From the NCBI RefSeq assembly GCF_000972785.3, contig NZ_CP011253.3:3472001-3536000 (forward strand): a stretch of 64,000 nt of DNA. The letters are read 5' to 3'. The position numbers and the translations under genes are program-made. Below, in pieces: positions 44,307-52,249 of the stretch (the stretch's first letter is position 1; each line of letters begins with the position of its first letter). The DNA comes from Pandoraea oxalativorans (GTDB taxonomy: Bacteria; Pseudomonadota; Gammaproteobacteria; Burkholderiales; Burkholderiaceae). Under the pieces are notes generated by a model. The model was given only the letters and a program-made list of their open reading frames with translations, was not told the origin of the DNA and did not search any database.

Positions 44307-45206
44307 CTATTGCGGTGCGCCGCCCGCCTGCATCGCCAGTTGCCGCTGAAGCTGCACGGGCGTCATGGTCAGGATCAGCGGACACGATCCGCATAGCAGC
44401 GCTTCGTCACAGCGCGTGCCCTTGCCCGCCAATTGATAACGCAGACAACACACACGACGCGCGCGCATCGGCGCGGGCATCGCCGTCGACGGCGGCGTGA
44501 CATAACGCACCGTGCGATAGAGCGGATTGTCGGACGTCTCACCGAAACCGGCGTCGCCATCGAAAAGCCACGCGTAATCGCTGGCGGCACGCGCGCCGAG
44601 CGACGGCACCTTGCGCATCTCGCCGACGATGAACTCCAGCAAGTTGCCTGCATTGCTCCAGAGCACACGGGTCGAAACGCCCGCCGCCCGTTGCATCGCT
44701 GCCATGGCAGCAGGCAGGTGCTCCTGAAGCAGCGACGAAAAGCGCACTTGCGGCGGCTCGGCCACGGTATCGCCCTCGCCTTCGCGCGGCGGCGTCCAAC
44801 TGGATTCGGGAAAACGAACCTGCACGGGCAATCCGCCGCGCAGCACGATGCCACAGGCATCCGGGTCGAGCGTCAGCGTACGGCCATGCACGACGGTGAT
44901 CGCCAGCGCCGCCGGCGCCACCGCCCGGAAATAGAACTTGCTCCACTGCGACATGAGCGCGCGTGGCTCGACCCCGGGCACGAGGCGACGAACGCCGTCG
45001 AACATGGCGGGCATGTGGCGATCGAGATCGGCCAGACCGATGACCGTATCGCCGGGGCGAAGGTCGTCGGGCACGCGCGCGCCGAAGGCCAGCCCGGCAC
45101 ACAGCGGCCCTAGCTCGGGCCGCACCGGTGCGGGCAGACTCGCCGCGAGGTCGAACTGCGCTGCGCCCGCGAACCGCTGTGCACGCATCTCGGCACGCTC
45201 GCTCAT
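44307..45206 (-). CDS. fhuF: FhuF-like ferric-siderophore reductase
   Basis: A 299-residue cytoplasmic [2Fe-2S] reductase that frees iron from the imported ferric siderophore. The cluster ligands are at the C-terminus: CC, 11 residues, then C and the CGSCP element, close to the FhuF CC-x10-C-x2-C pattern although spaced a little differently. The start at 45206 overlaps the thioesterase stop by 4 nt (ATGA), so translation is coupled. It is the last gene of mbtH-thioesterase-fhuF. OrbF is the ornibactin counterpart. Confidence 0.85.
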   Translation of the reverse strand: MSERAEMRAQRFAGAAQFDLAASLPAPVRPELGPLCAGLAFGARVPDDLRPGDTVIGLADLDRHMPAMFDGVRRLVPGVEPRALMSQWSKFYFRAVAPAALAITVVHGRTLTLDPDACGIVLRGGLPVQVRFPESSWTPPREGEGDTVAEPPQVRFSSLLQEHLPAAMAAMQRAAGVSTRVLWSNAGNLLEFIVGEMRKVPSLGARAASDYAWLFDGDAGFGETSDNPLYRTVRYVTPPSTAMPAPMRARRVCCLRYQLAGKGTRCDEALLCGSCPLILTMTPVQLQRQLAMQAGGAPQ

Positions 45207-45964
45207 CGCGCCGACGCCAGCGCGCACGCCGAGGGCGGCGCATGCATCGTCGGGGCCAGGCGATTGGCCATGACTGCGAGCAGATGGGCTGGATCGTCAC
45301 GCACGAAGAAATGGTCACCGTCGAAATCGGTGCGCGTATAGCCGCCGGTCGTCTCGCAACGCCAGTCGTCAAGGACTTCCGGCGCGAACGCATCGCTGCG
45401 TCCGGCCAATGCATGAATCGGCATGGATAGCGGTGCGCGCGCCTGTGGCGACGGACGCCGGTAATGCCCGCACAACTGAAAATCCGCCTTGATGACCGGC
45501 AGCACCATCGCCATCAGTTCAGGCTCGGCGAGCAGGGCTTCCGGCGTGCCGCCGAGCGCGCGCATCTCGGCCAGTACCTCGGCGTCGTCGCGCAACGCAG
45601 CATAGCGACTGTCGTCGCGCGTGGCGGGCGGACGGCTCGCCGCCACGAACAGCGCAGCAGGCGACCAACCCCGCGCGTGCAGCCGATGCGCGATCTCGAA
45701 CGCCAGCAGACCGCCGAGACTGTGACCGAACAAGGCGAAGCGCGCGCCAGACCTTATGTGCTGCTCAAGACACTCCGCGGTCAGTTGGTCTGCCAGCACG
45801 TGCGGGTCGTGTTGCAACGGTTCGTGATGACGCGTACCGCGCCCCGGCAGTTCAAGCGGGCGCACTGCCAGCCATGACGGCGCGGCCTGCGCCCAGCGCG
45901 TATACACCGTGGCGCTCCCCCCTGCACAGGGCAGGCACAGCAGACGACACGCCTCAAACGCCAT
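45203..45964 (-). CDS. Type II thioesterase for NRPS editing
   Basis: A 253-residue alpha/beta-hydrolase that removes wrong or stalled acyl groups from carrier domains. LLCLPCAGGSATVYTRWA near the start and the nucleophile elbow GHSLGG are typical of GrsT/RifR-like proteins; the catalytic histidine is in DGDHFFV. The ATG at 45964 gives an 11-nt overlap with mbtH; a GTG at 45976 is possible. Placed between mbtH and fhuF in one operon. The NRPS has its own C-terminal TE, so this one is auxiliary. Confidence 0.9.
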   Translation of the reverse strand: MAFEACRLLCLPCAGGSATVYTRWAQAAPSWLAVRPLELPGRGTRHHEPLQHDPHVLADQLTAECLEQHIRSGARFALFGHSLGGLLAFEIAHRLHARGWSPAALFVAASRPPATRDDSRYAALRDDAEVLAEMRALGGTPEALLAEPELMAMVLPVIKADFQLCGHYRRPSPQARAPLSMPIHALAGRSDAFAPEVLDDWRCETTGGYTRTDFDGDHFFVRDDPAHLLAVMANRLAPTMHAPPSACALASAR

Positions 45965-46181
45965 TGCGCCCGTCACCCTGCGTAGCCAGATGCTCGCGCA
46001 GGCTGCGCGGGCGCATGTCCGTCCAGACCGCCTCGATATGGGCCAGACATGTTGCCTTGTTACCGGTCACCCCGACTTCGCGCCAGCCAGCGGGCACGGG
46101 CCGGTAGTCCGGCCAGATGGCGTATTGCTCTTCGTCGTTGATGACCACATGGAACATGCCATTCTCGTCGTCGAAACTCAT
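45954..46181 (-). CDS. MbtH-like protein
   Basis: A 75-residue partner that activates or stabilises NRPS adenylation domains. The family signature is complete: NDEEQYAIWPDYRPVPAGW and CLAHIEAVWTDMRP, including the conserved tryptophans. AAGGAG stands 7 nt before the ATG. First gene of a three-gene operon with its own TAAA-N17-CGTC promoter. OrbH is the ornibactin counterpart. Confidence 0.97.
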   Translation of the reverse strand: MSFDDENGMFHVVINDEEQYAIWPDYRPVPAGWREVGVTGNKATCLAHIEAVWTDMRPRSLREHLATQGDGRNGV

Positions 46182-46258
46182 CGATCACTCCTTAAGCGTC
46201 CAGCCCACCGGGGGGCGAAGGCTGCAAGGGCACGGTGTGTGCCCTCCTCTGGCTAAAA

Positions 46259-46283
46259 GACGGTCCAGCGCCGACGCAATTTA
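46259..46283 (-). promoter_or_regulatory. Iron-starvation sigma promoter for mbtH-thioesterase-fhuF
   Basis: On the minus strand TAAA (46283-46280), 17 nt, CGTC (46262-46259). The first three bases of the -35 are the TAA stop codon of the PPTase gene, so the two share bases. The leader to the mbtH ATG would be about 70 nt. Confidence 0.75.
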
Positions 46284-47024
46284 CCCCTGCGGCAGCCAGG
46301 CCAATGCCGCCGAATAGCCCGGTGGCGCAGGCAACAGCCTCAGTTCCAGCCCGCGCAACGCGTCGGCCAACGCCGGGTCGTCCGCCCGCCAAGCAATCGC
46401 GTGACCGGCGGTGGCCGACGGGATCGCGGCATCGAATTTGCCCTCGAGCGCCGACACCTCACGCGCGACGGAGTCCACGTCCACGCTCAGCGCCGTGAGG
46501 CTGTCCTGCAACCCGGTGCCAAGCGCCTTGAAGATGGCCTCCTTGAGGCTCCAGATCCAATGGAATATCTCGTCCGCGCGCGGTCCATGCCCCGGCAGTG
46601 TGAAACTCAGCATCAGTAAGGCACGCTGTTCTTCCGCGTGAAGGCAGACGTCCCACGACGAACGCGGATCGGCAAGGGCGTTCAGTCGTTCGATATCCAC
46701 ACCGACGCGCACATCGGGCGAATAGGCCAGTAGCCCCCAATGCCCGGAATGGCTGACGTTGAAATCCGGCGGCCCGCCCCCGATCAGGCGCGGACGGCCG
46801 CGCGCGTCGACCTCGAACGCTACCCGATCCGGCGGCACACCCAACTCGCGGCCCAACGCGTCGCGCAACGTGGCCCGAACGACCGCGAAGCGCGCCCGAT
46901 CCTCTTCTTTGTGCAGCGCACCGAGCCGCAATCGCTCATCCGCAGACAGCCGCTGCGCCAGGCGCGCCGGGGCACTCGCAGCATCGGTAATCCTGATGAA
47001 TTGCAAAGCTAAGCTCATTGGCAT
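46281..47024 (-). CDS. 4'-phosphopantetheinyl transferase, Sfp type
   Basis: A 247-residue enzyme that moves phosphopantetheine from CoA to the carrier-domain serines. The Sfp-class motifs are present: VGVDIERL (Mg2+ ligands D and E) and FHWIWSLKEAIFKALG with the catalytic K-E-x-x-x-K. The start is uncertain among ATGs at 47057, 47024 and 47018; 47024 is used because the family fold begins just after it. It is upstream of mbtH on the same strand and divergent from the sigma gene, with the Fur-box-like site 56-74 bp upstream, so it may also be iron-regulated. Confidence 0.9.
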   Translation of the reverse strand: MPMSLALQFIRITDAASAPARLAQRLSADERLRLGALHKEEDRARFAVVRATLRDALGRELGVPPDRVAFEVDARGRPRLIGGGPPDFNVSHSGHWGLLAYSPDVRVGVDIERLNALADPRSSWDVCLHAEEQRALLMLSFTLPGHGPRADEIFHWIWSLKEAIFKALGTGLQDSLTALSVDVDSVAREVSALEGKFDAAIPSATAGHAIAWRADDPALADALRGLELRLLPAPPGYSAALAWLPQG

Positions 47025-47077
47025 AACGAAATGACGCGCTCCCCAATCGGTCGACATCTTGCATATCAAAATATTAA

Positions 47078-47106
47078 TTGCAAACCATTCTCATTTTCAC
47101 TATCGT
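47078..47106 (+). promoter_or_regulatory. Housekeeping-type promoter of the ECF sigma gene
   Basis: TTGCAA (47078-47083), 17 nt, TATCGT (47101-47106), a fair sigma-70 pair. It predicts a leader near 190 nt before the sigma ATG at 47305. The Fur-box-like site lies between and over these elements. Confidence 0.5.
47080..47098. promoter_or_regulatory. Fur-box-like operator
   Basis: GCAAACCATTCTCATTTTC matches 12 of 19 positions of the classical Fur consensus, with the right half (TCATT-TC) nearly complete. It covers the spacer of the predicted sigma-gene promoter, where Fe-Fur would block RNA polymerase. This agrees with Fur control of orbS/pvdS in relatives; binding here is an inference. Confidence 0.65.
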
Positions 47107-47304
47107 TTACGTCAAATTTAGCGCATCCCCTGTAGAAAGTGGTAACCCCATTGTCTGTCATGGCGATGCAACAGAAGTTCTGCAGTCCTGTCGTTTCTCC
47201 CTGCACCGTTGTGTCGGAATGCGCGCCAAGCGTCGTTCCCGGCGGCGTTCGTCCGTCGCTTTGTCACACAGCTGTGCGTTCGATGCCGATCTGGAGGCAA
47301 AAGC

Positions 47305-47877
47305 ATGAGCGAGCAGTTGAGTTACGCCGGGTGCCCCGGCTGGACGCCAATGGGCACCGACACGGAGGACGGTCTCGTGGGTCAGATCTTCGTGACGCAC
47401 CGGCGGGCGCTGGTGGGACTGGCGATGCGCATTCTCGGATGTCCCTGCCGTGCCGAAGACGTCGTGCAAGACGCCTACATCAAGCTTTGCGACGCGCGTA
47501 GCGCCTGCCCGGTCCGGCATCCGGCCAGCTACGTGATGCAAGTCGTGCGCAATCTGGCGCTGGACGGCTACCGCCGTCAGCAAATCGAGAATCGGGTGTT
47601 TACGGTGGAAGACGAAGCCATCGACATGCCCGATCGTGCCGCCTCGCCGGAAGCGCAGGTCACGGCGCGCCAGATGATCGGCGGCATGCTCGAGCGGCTC
47701 AAGACACTTCCCGAGCGCACCCGCACGGTGTTCGAGATGTATTACTTTCAGGATTGCACGCAGCGCGAGATCGCTCAGTCGCTGGGGGTCTCCACGACGC
47801 TCGTGAACTTCATGATGCAGGACGCCCGTCAGGCTCTCACGCCGTGGATCAGCGGCACGACCGAAGAGCCTGCCTGA
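47305..47877 (+). CDS. OrbS/PvdS-type iron-starvation ECF sigma factor
   Basis: A 190-residue ECF sigma factor. Region 2 (residues ~24-95) has RILGCPCRAEDVVQDAYIKL and SYVMQVVRNLALDGYRR; region 4 (~125-180) has LPERTRTVFEMYYFQDCTQR and the helix-turn-helix REIAQSLGVSTTLVNFMM. These are the hallmarks of PvdS/OrbS/MbaS. The ATG at 47305 has GGAGG 7 nt upstream. No anti-sigma gene follows, as in orbS-type loci where Fur alone controls the sigma. It should read the five TAAA-N17-CGTC promoters in this window. Confidence 0.92.
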   Translation: MSEQLSYAGCPGWTPMGTDTEDGLVGQIFVTHRRALVGLAMRILGCPCRAEDVVQDAYIKLCDARSACPVRHPASYVMQVVRNLALDGYRRQQIENRVFTVEDEAIDMPDRAASPEAQVTARQMIGGMLERLKTLPERTRTVFEMYYFQDCTQREIAQSLGVSTTLVNFMMQDARQALTPWISGTTEEPA

Positions 47878-47913
47878 GTGGCGACGCCGCTGCGCCGGTA
47901 AGCCACGATACCG

Positions 47914-49014
47914 CTAGCGCAACAAGACCCCGTCCAGGCCCACGTCGATATCGGCAATCACGATCCGGTCCTTCCCCGAGCGCTTGGCGGTGTACAACGC
48001 GTGGTCGGCCATCGCCAGCCACGCCGTGGGCGAAACGAGATTCACTGTGTAGTTCGCCACGCCTGCGCTCAATGTCACGGTGCGCACCGAATCCAGTCCC
48101 TCGGTCGCGCCTGAAAACACCGCGCACACTTTTTCCAGCTTCCGGCGCGCCTTCTCGGCGGATTGCCCGTCGAACAACACGCAGAATTCGTCGCCGCCAT
48201 AGCGGCCGCTGATGTCGTGACTGCCCAGTTCGGTCGCCAGCACGTCGGAGAGAATCCGGATCAGCGAGTCGCCCTGAAGATGGCCGTGCAGGTCGTTGAT
48301 TTCCTTGAACCCGTCGATATCGATAAGCGCGATGCTCGCGGTCCCCGTGCGCCCCAGCCGCTTCTGCGCGAAGCAATTCGTGAGCGCGCGCATCCATGAG
48401 CGGCGGTTGAGCAGCGACGTCAGATCGTCCTGATCGCTGATCCGGCGCAGCGTCCGCTCGCTCCTTGAGAGCCGCTTCGCCAGACGATAGCTCGTGAGTC
48501 CGACCAGTGTTGGATAGATCAGCAACAACGGCAGGCTCGCGACCAGCTCCGAGAAAGGAATGTCCGTTCGGATCGTGAAGCCCAGCACTGTCCCCGTCAG
48601 AATGCCGCCGACCAGCATGGCCAGAATGCCATCGCGTAACAGCCGGTATCCGCCTGCGGACGCGTTGTGCATCAGCAGCACCGACACCAGCACGGCCGAC
48701 GGCACGCCGCCGAATTGCATCGCCACCACCCAGCCACCGCCGAAAGCCGAGTCGCACAGCAGATTTCGTCGCTCGGCAGATACCGGATCGGCCGACGACA
48801 TGGCGATGGCGTGGGCGAATGTCGGCCAGAGAAACGCATTGAGCGCCCAGATCCCATAACCGATATGCGAAGCGCCCGTATGCCGGATGGCCGTAAAGAC
48901 GGCGATGGCGCTCAGCGCGCATCCCAGACTGCGCAACCCCAACACGCGACGAGAGAAGTCCCGCCCCCTCTGGGCCTGGGATCGCGTGATCTGCTCGCTC
49001 GATGGATCCGTCAT
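47914..49014 (-). CDS. MASE2-GGDEF diguanylate cyclase
   Basis: A 366-residue membrane-bound enzyme that makes cyclic di-GMP from GTP. The N-terminal ~180 residues form a multi-helix MASE2-type sensor (LGCALSAIAVFTAI, SELVASLPLLLIYPTLVGLT). The catalytic domain starts at DQDDLTSLLNRRSW and has an intact active site, RYGGDEF near residue 270, and metal-binding DIDGFKEIND. No RxxD inhibitory site is obvious ahead of GGDEF. It converges on the sigma gene with a 36-bp gap and is likely unrelated to the siderophore locus. Confidence 0.92.
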   Translation of the reverse strand: MTDPSSEQITRSQAQRGRDFSRRVLGLRSLGCALSAIAVFTAIRHTGASHIGYGIWALNAFLWPTFAHAIAMSSADPVSAERRNLLCDSAFGGGWVVAMQFGGVPSAVLVSVLLMHNASAGGYRLLRDGILAMLVGGILTGTVLGFTIRTDIPFSELVASLPLLLIYPTLVGLTSYRLAKRLSRSERTLRRISDQDDLTSLLNRRSWMRALTNCFAQKRLGRTGTASIALIDIDGFKEINDLHGHLQGDSLIRILSDVLATELGSHDISGRYGGDEFCVLFDGQSAEKARRKLEKVCAVFSGATEGLDSVRTVTLSAGVANYTVNLVSPTAWLAMADHALYTAKRSGKDRIVIADIDVGLDGVLLR

Positions 49015-49879
49015 GTCGCCAACGTCTGAGGCGGTTGGGGTGAAATTGCGGTGAACAACTACGGAGATACCGTCTTGCCCGTCAAGCGATTGCGACGTAG
49101 TTCGCCCGATAAGGCTGTCGTGTCTTCAGAACGCCGAAACACAGATGCACAAGCTTACGCATTGCAGCGCCGAGTATAGACATGGTGGATTTGCCACGCG
49201 CTGCCAAGCGTTCACACAATGCCTTGATGTGGGGGTTATAGCGTTTAGCGACGACGGCCGCCATGTAGAGAGTTGCCCGTACCTTGGGCGGCCCGGCCTT
49301 CGATAAACGTGAAGGGCCCTGGATCGACGATCCCGACTGCCTCTGCACCGGCACCAGGCCGAGATACGCCGCAAGTTGTTCTGCAGAATCGAAGTGGCGC
49401 GCGTGCATGATGGCAAGCAGCGTGCGGCCTACCTGAGGGCCAACTGCCGGGATACTTTGCAGCAGCATCAAGTTTGCTTTAAGGCCCGGATGGGCAGCAA
49501 TGTGATCATCGATCTCGCGTTGCAGGCTGGCTAAATGGCGCTCCAAAAACTCGATCGTCTCGAGAATCGAATGCAGGACTAGCGCCGTTGGAGCCGTGAT
49601 TTCCGCTTTCTCATGCCGGTTGCGCTCACGCTGAAGATCTTGTGCAAGCGCTTCACGGCGCGCCATCAGTGCTTGAAGTATGCGAGCCTCGGGCGCTGGA
49701 GGACTCCAGCGCATTGGCTGTGCGTGCATCGCAAAGCGCGCTAACACGTGGCTGTCTACCATGTCGTTCTTCGTGCGCACGCCCATTCCCGTCGCAAAAG
49801 CACGCACCTGCGCAGGATTAACGACAGACACGGAGAGCCCGGCATCGTGCAGGCCACACGCGGCCATCTCGTGATAGAC

Positions 49880-49884
49880 GCCGG
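49880..49884. repeat. Target-site duplication, left copy
   Basis: GCCGG, identical to 51221-51225 on the other side of the IS3-family element. Confidence 0.85.
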
Positions 49885-49978
49885 TGGAGCGGCCCCATGA
49901 AACACCGGACACAGCGACCCACTTACAATAACGGGTAGGCATAAGACTGTGTTTTTGACTAACACCAAGCAGGAAGTG

Positions 49979-50344
49979 ATGGAAGTGTTGACGGGCCCAG
50001 AGCGCCGGCGTCGCTGGACGGCGGAGCAGAAACTGTCGATGGTTCGCGAGAGTTTCGAACCGGGAAAATCGGTTTCAATGGTCGCGCGCCATTACGGCGT
50101 GAACCCGAACCAGCTATTCCACTGGCGCAAGCTGTACCAGGACGGTAGCCTGTCAGCGGTCAAGGCTGGCGAAGAAGTGGTTCCGGCATCGGAGTTGGCT
50201 GATGCGCTCAAGCAGATTCGCGAGCTGCAACGGATGCTCGGCAAAAAAACAATGGAGAACGAGATTCTCCGGGAAGCAGTTGAATACAGCCGAGCAAAAA
50301 AATGGATAGCGCACTCGCCCTTGCTGCCGGAGGACGGCCAGTGA
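49979..50344 (+). CDS. IS3-family OrfA, helix-turn-helix DNA-binding protein
   Basis: 121 residues. [16 protein letters not shown] and [19 protein letters not shown] form the helix-turn-helix that binds the IS ends. The leucine-rich helix [18 protein letters not shown] is the leucine-zipper for OrfA/OrfAB multimers. The ATG at 49979 has AGGA close upstream; a GTG at 49949 is possible. It ends 43 nt inside orfB. Confidence 0.9.
   Translation: MEVLTGPERRRRWTAEQKLSMVRESFEPGKSVSMVARHYGVNPNQLFHWRKLYQDGSLSAVKAGEEVVPASELADALKQIRELQRMLGKKTMENEILREAVEYSRAKKWIAHSPLLPEDGQ
50296..50302 (+). other. A7 slippery site for -1 frameshifting
   Basis: Seven A residues at the orfA/orfB overlap; orfB is in the -1 frame relative to orfA. 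IS3-family elements make the OrfAB transposase by slippage at such runs. The orfB ATG begins on the last A. Confidence 0.7.
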
Positions 50345-51189
50345 AACTGGTCTGTGAAGTTCTCGGCGTGTCGCGCTCGAACGTATCGGCACGACTGTCG
50401 CGTCCGGCGACGTGGCGCGATGGCCGGCAATCAAGGCCGACCGACGACGAAACTGTAGTCGAGGAAATCCGCCGTGTCGTCGGCGATTTGCCCAGCTATG
50501 GCTACCGGCGGGTTTGGGGCACGTTGCGCAACGAGCGCGTTGCAGTTGGACTGGCGCCGTTCAATGCCAAGCGCATTTATCGCATCATGCGAACGCATGG
50601 GCTGCTGACGCAGCGCCGACCGATTGCGCCGCGAGCCCACCGTCGACATGATGGCAAAGTGGCCGTCGCGCGCAGCAATCAGCGATGGTGCTCGGACGGC
50701 TTCGAGTTCCGCTGCGACAACGGCGAGCCGCTGCGTGTGACGTTTGCGCTGGATTGCTGCGACCGAGAAGCGATGAGCTGGGCGGCGACGACAGCAGGCC
50801 ACAGCGGCGACATTGTGCGCGACGTGATGCTGGCCGCAGTGGAAAATCGGTTCGGCAACGAGGTGCATACGCCGTCCGAAATCGAGTGGCTGAGCGACAA
50901 TGGTTCGGGCTATACGGCTGACGATACGCGCCGGTTTGCGATGAACATCGGACTAAAGCCATTGACCACGCCCGTGTGCAGTCCGCAAAGTAACGGCATG
51001 GCCGAGAGCTTCGTGAAAACGATGAAGCGCGACTACGTCGCCTTCATGCCGAAGCCGGATGCTGCAACCGCTGCTCACAATCTGGCCATTGCATTTGAGC
51101 ATTACAACGAGAAGCACCCCCATAGCGCGCTGAAATACCGCTCGCCTCGCGAGTTCCGGCGCTCGATGGATTCAGCAACCTTAGTGTGA
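50302..51189 (+). CDS. IS3-family OrfB, DDE transposase domain
   Basis: 295 residues, normally made as the C-terminal part of an OrfAB fusion. The catalytic triad is visible: D in [11 protein letters not shown] in [10 protein letters not shown] in [14 protein letters not shown]. The N-terminal part has the HTH_21-like segment [13 protein letters not shown]. No stop or frameshift interrupts it. Confidence 0.95.
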   Translation: MDSALALAAGGRPVKLVCEVLGVSRSNVSARLSRPATWRDGRQSRPTDDETVVEEIRRVVGDLPSYGYRRVWGTLRNERVAVGLAPFNAKRIYRIMRTHGLLTQRRPIAPRAHRRHDGKVAVARSNQRWCSDGFEFRCDNGEPLRVTFALDCCDREAMSWAATTAGHSGDIVRDVMLAAVENRFGNEVHTPSEIEWLSDNGSGYTADDTRRFAMNIGLKPLTTPVCSPQSNGMAESFVKTMKRDYVAFMPKPDAATAAHNLAIAFEHYNEKHPHSALKYRSPREFRRSMDSATLV

Positions 51190-51220
51190 TGGTGTGTCCG
51201 GTTTTACAGGGTCAACTCCA

Positions 51221-51225
51221 GCCGG
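51221..51225. repeat. Target-site duplication, right copy
   Basis: GCCGG, identical to 49880-49884. Confidence 0.85.
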
Positions 51226-51406
51226 TACCTTCGAGCGCGACATGTACGTGGCTCGGCTCGGTGTGTCTCTTGCCCAACCAGCCCAACAGATCGGTTAGGC
51301 CGGCGCGGCTATTGGCAACAACCTTCGTACTACGCTTGCCGTTTGTCATGTCCAGCAGGCAGCAATCCAGCTTGGCTTTGGCAACATCAATACCGAGGTA
51401 GAACAT

Positions 51407-51823
51407 CAATTTGATCCTTAATCGAGGAATCAATACCAACTCACCCACTTGCCTTGTACATACAGGGTCCACGCCCTTGGCTACCGTTCAGTGTCTGTGC
51501 TGGTGAGGGCGAGGCGAAGGGCATTATCTCCACAGCAAGGTCCAAGCCTTCAGGCTCCAAACATGCTCACTTCACCTCATGTGACGGTAGCTAACCATCA
51601 CGAAGACGAAGATACAAGGCTCTGACTTGCCACATGCAACCTGCCGACCCGCGCATTATGCCTGCGCGACACCGCTTCCAGACACGCATAGGGATCAATC
51701 CACAGACGCAACAAATTCACCAGTGCGTTGATTTGGGCCTGATTGCGGCTCCAAGAAAAAAGGCCCGCAACGACTGGCGGGCCTTTCTCCTGAACGCGGT
51801 ACGGTCAGCCGCGGTCTTTCAAC
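51407..51823. other. Non-coding stretch between IS110 remnant and ridA
   Basis: 417 bp without a supportable gene. The left part (to about 51630) is probably the upstream non-coding end of the IS110 element, since it precedes the transposase start, but no repeat marks the boundary. The right part holds the operon terminator at 51759-51786. Confidence 0.5.
51759..51786 (-). terminator. Terminator of the oxidase/ABC/ridA operon
   Basis: AAAGGCCCGC, 8-nt loop, GCGGGCCTTT; on the minus strand the stem is followed by a run of six T. It lies 38 bp past the ridA stop codon. Confidence 0.9.
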
Positions 51824-52180
51824 TTAATTCGCTGCCGCAATCACGGCGATTTCGACGAGCAGGTCCGGCGCAGCCAGACGCGACTCCACCGTCGCACGCG
51901 TCGGCGTGTTGCCCGGGCTCGTCCACGCATCCCACATGGCGTTCATACCGGCGAAATCCGACTCGATGTCCTTGAGCCACACCTGCGCCGACAGCAACCG
52001 CGACTTGTCGATGCCAGCGTCCTTCAGATAACCGTCGATCTTGGCCAGCACCTGCTGCGTCTGGCCGGTGATGTCCTGGCTACGGTCGTCGGCCGTCTGG
52101 CCGCCGATGTAGACCGTGCCGTTATGCACCACGACACGGCTCATCCGTGCATTCGTGTGATGGCGTTGAATGTCGCTCAT
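51824..52180 (-). CDS. ridA: RidA-family enamine/imine deaminase
   Basis: A 118-residue YjgF/YER057c/UK114-family protein, normally a trimer that hydrolyses reactive imines or enamines to keto acids and ammonia. Recognisable parts are VVHNGTVYIGGQTADD, TQQVLAKIDGYLKDAGIDKS and the ending TRATVESRLAAPDLLVEIAV with the conserved arginine and E. The ATG at 52180 has GGAG 8 nt upstream. It follows the FAD oxidoreductase gene by 69 bp, where amino-acid oxidation would create imines, so detoxifying the neighbour's product is the likely job. Confidence 0.92.
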   Translation of the reverse strand: MSDIQRHHTNARMSRVVVHNGTVYIGGQTADDRSQDITGQTQQVLAKIDGYLKDAGIDKSRLLSAQVWLKDIESDFAGMNAMWDAWTSPGNTPTRATVESRLAAPDLLVEIAVIAAAN

Positions 52181-52249
52181 TACTGCGTCTCCCAAAAGGA
52201 ATAAGAAGCGGAATAAAAAGTAGCAGGCGTGAGGTGCGAGCCGTCTCGC

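Larger units (their letters stand above)
49885..51220 (+). mobile_element. Complete IS3-family insertion sequence (IS2-like group), 1,336 bp
   Basis: Bounded by imperfect inverted repeats (49885-49913 and 51193-51220, both starting TGGAG and ending CCGGACACA when read inwards). Flanked by a GCCGG duplication. Carries orfA and orfB in the -1 frame relation with an A7 slip site. Length, TG...CA ends and 5-bp duplication fit the IS2-like branch of IS3. All parts look intact, so it may still be active. Confidence 0.92.
49082..51406 (-). pseudogene. IS110-family transposase gene split by an IS3-family insertion
   Basis: The N-terminal 62 codons (51406-51221, MFYLGIDVAKAKLDCCLLD ... VALEGTG) and the C-terminal 265 codons (49879-49082, VYHEMAACGLHDAG ... 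NYVAIA) are separated by a complete IS3-family element. Removing that element and one copy of its 5-bp target repeat restores a single 327-residue frame reading EGTG-VYHEM. The RuvC-like DEDD residues (GIDVAK, ALEGTG, NDMVDSHVLARFA) and the C-terminal part with SIPAVGPQVG and the SSIQGPSRLSKAG serine region are all present. The gene was thus intact until the insertion. The outer ends of the IS110 element could not be fixed by eye. Confidence 0.92.
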
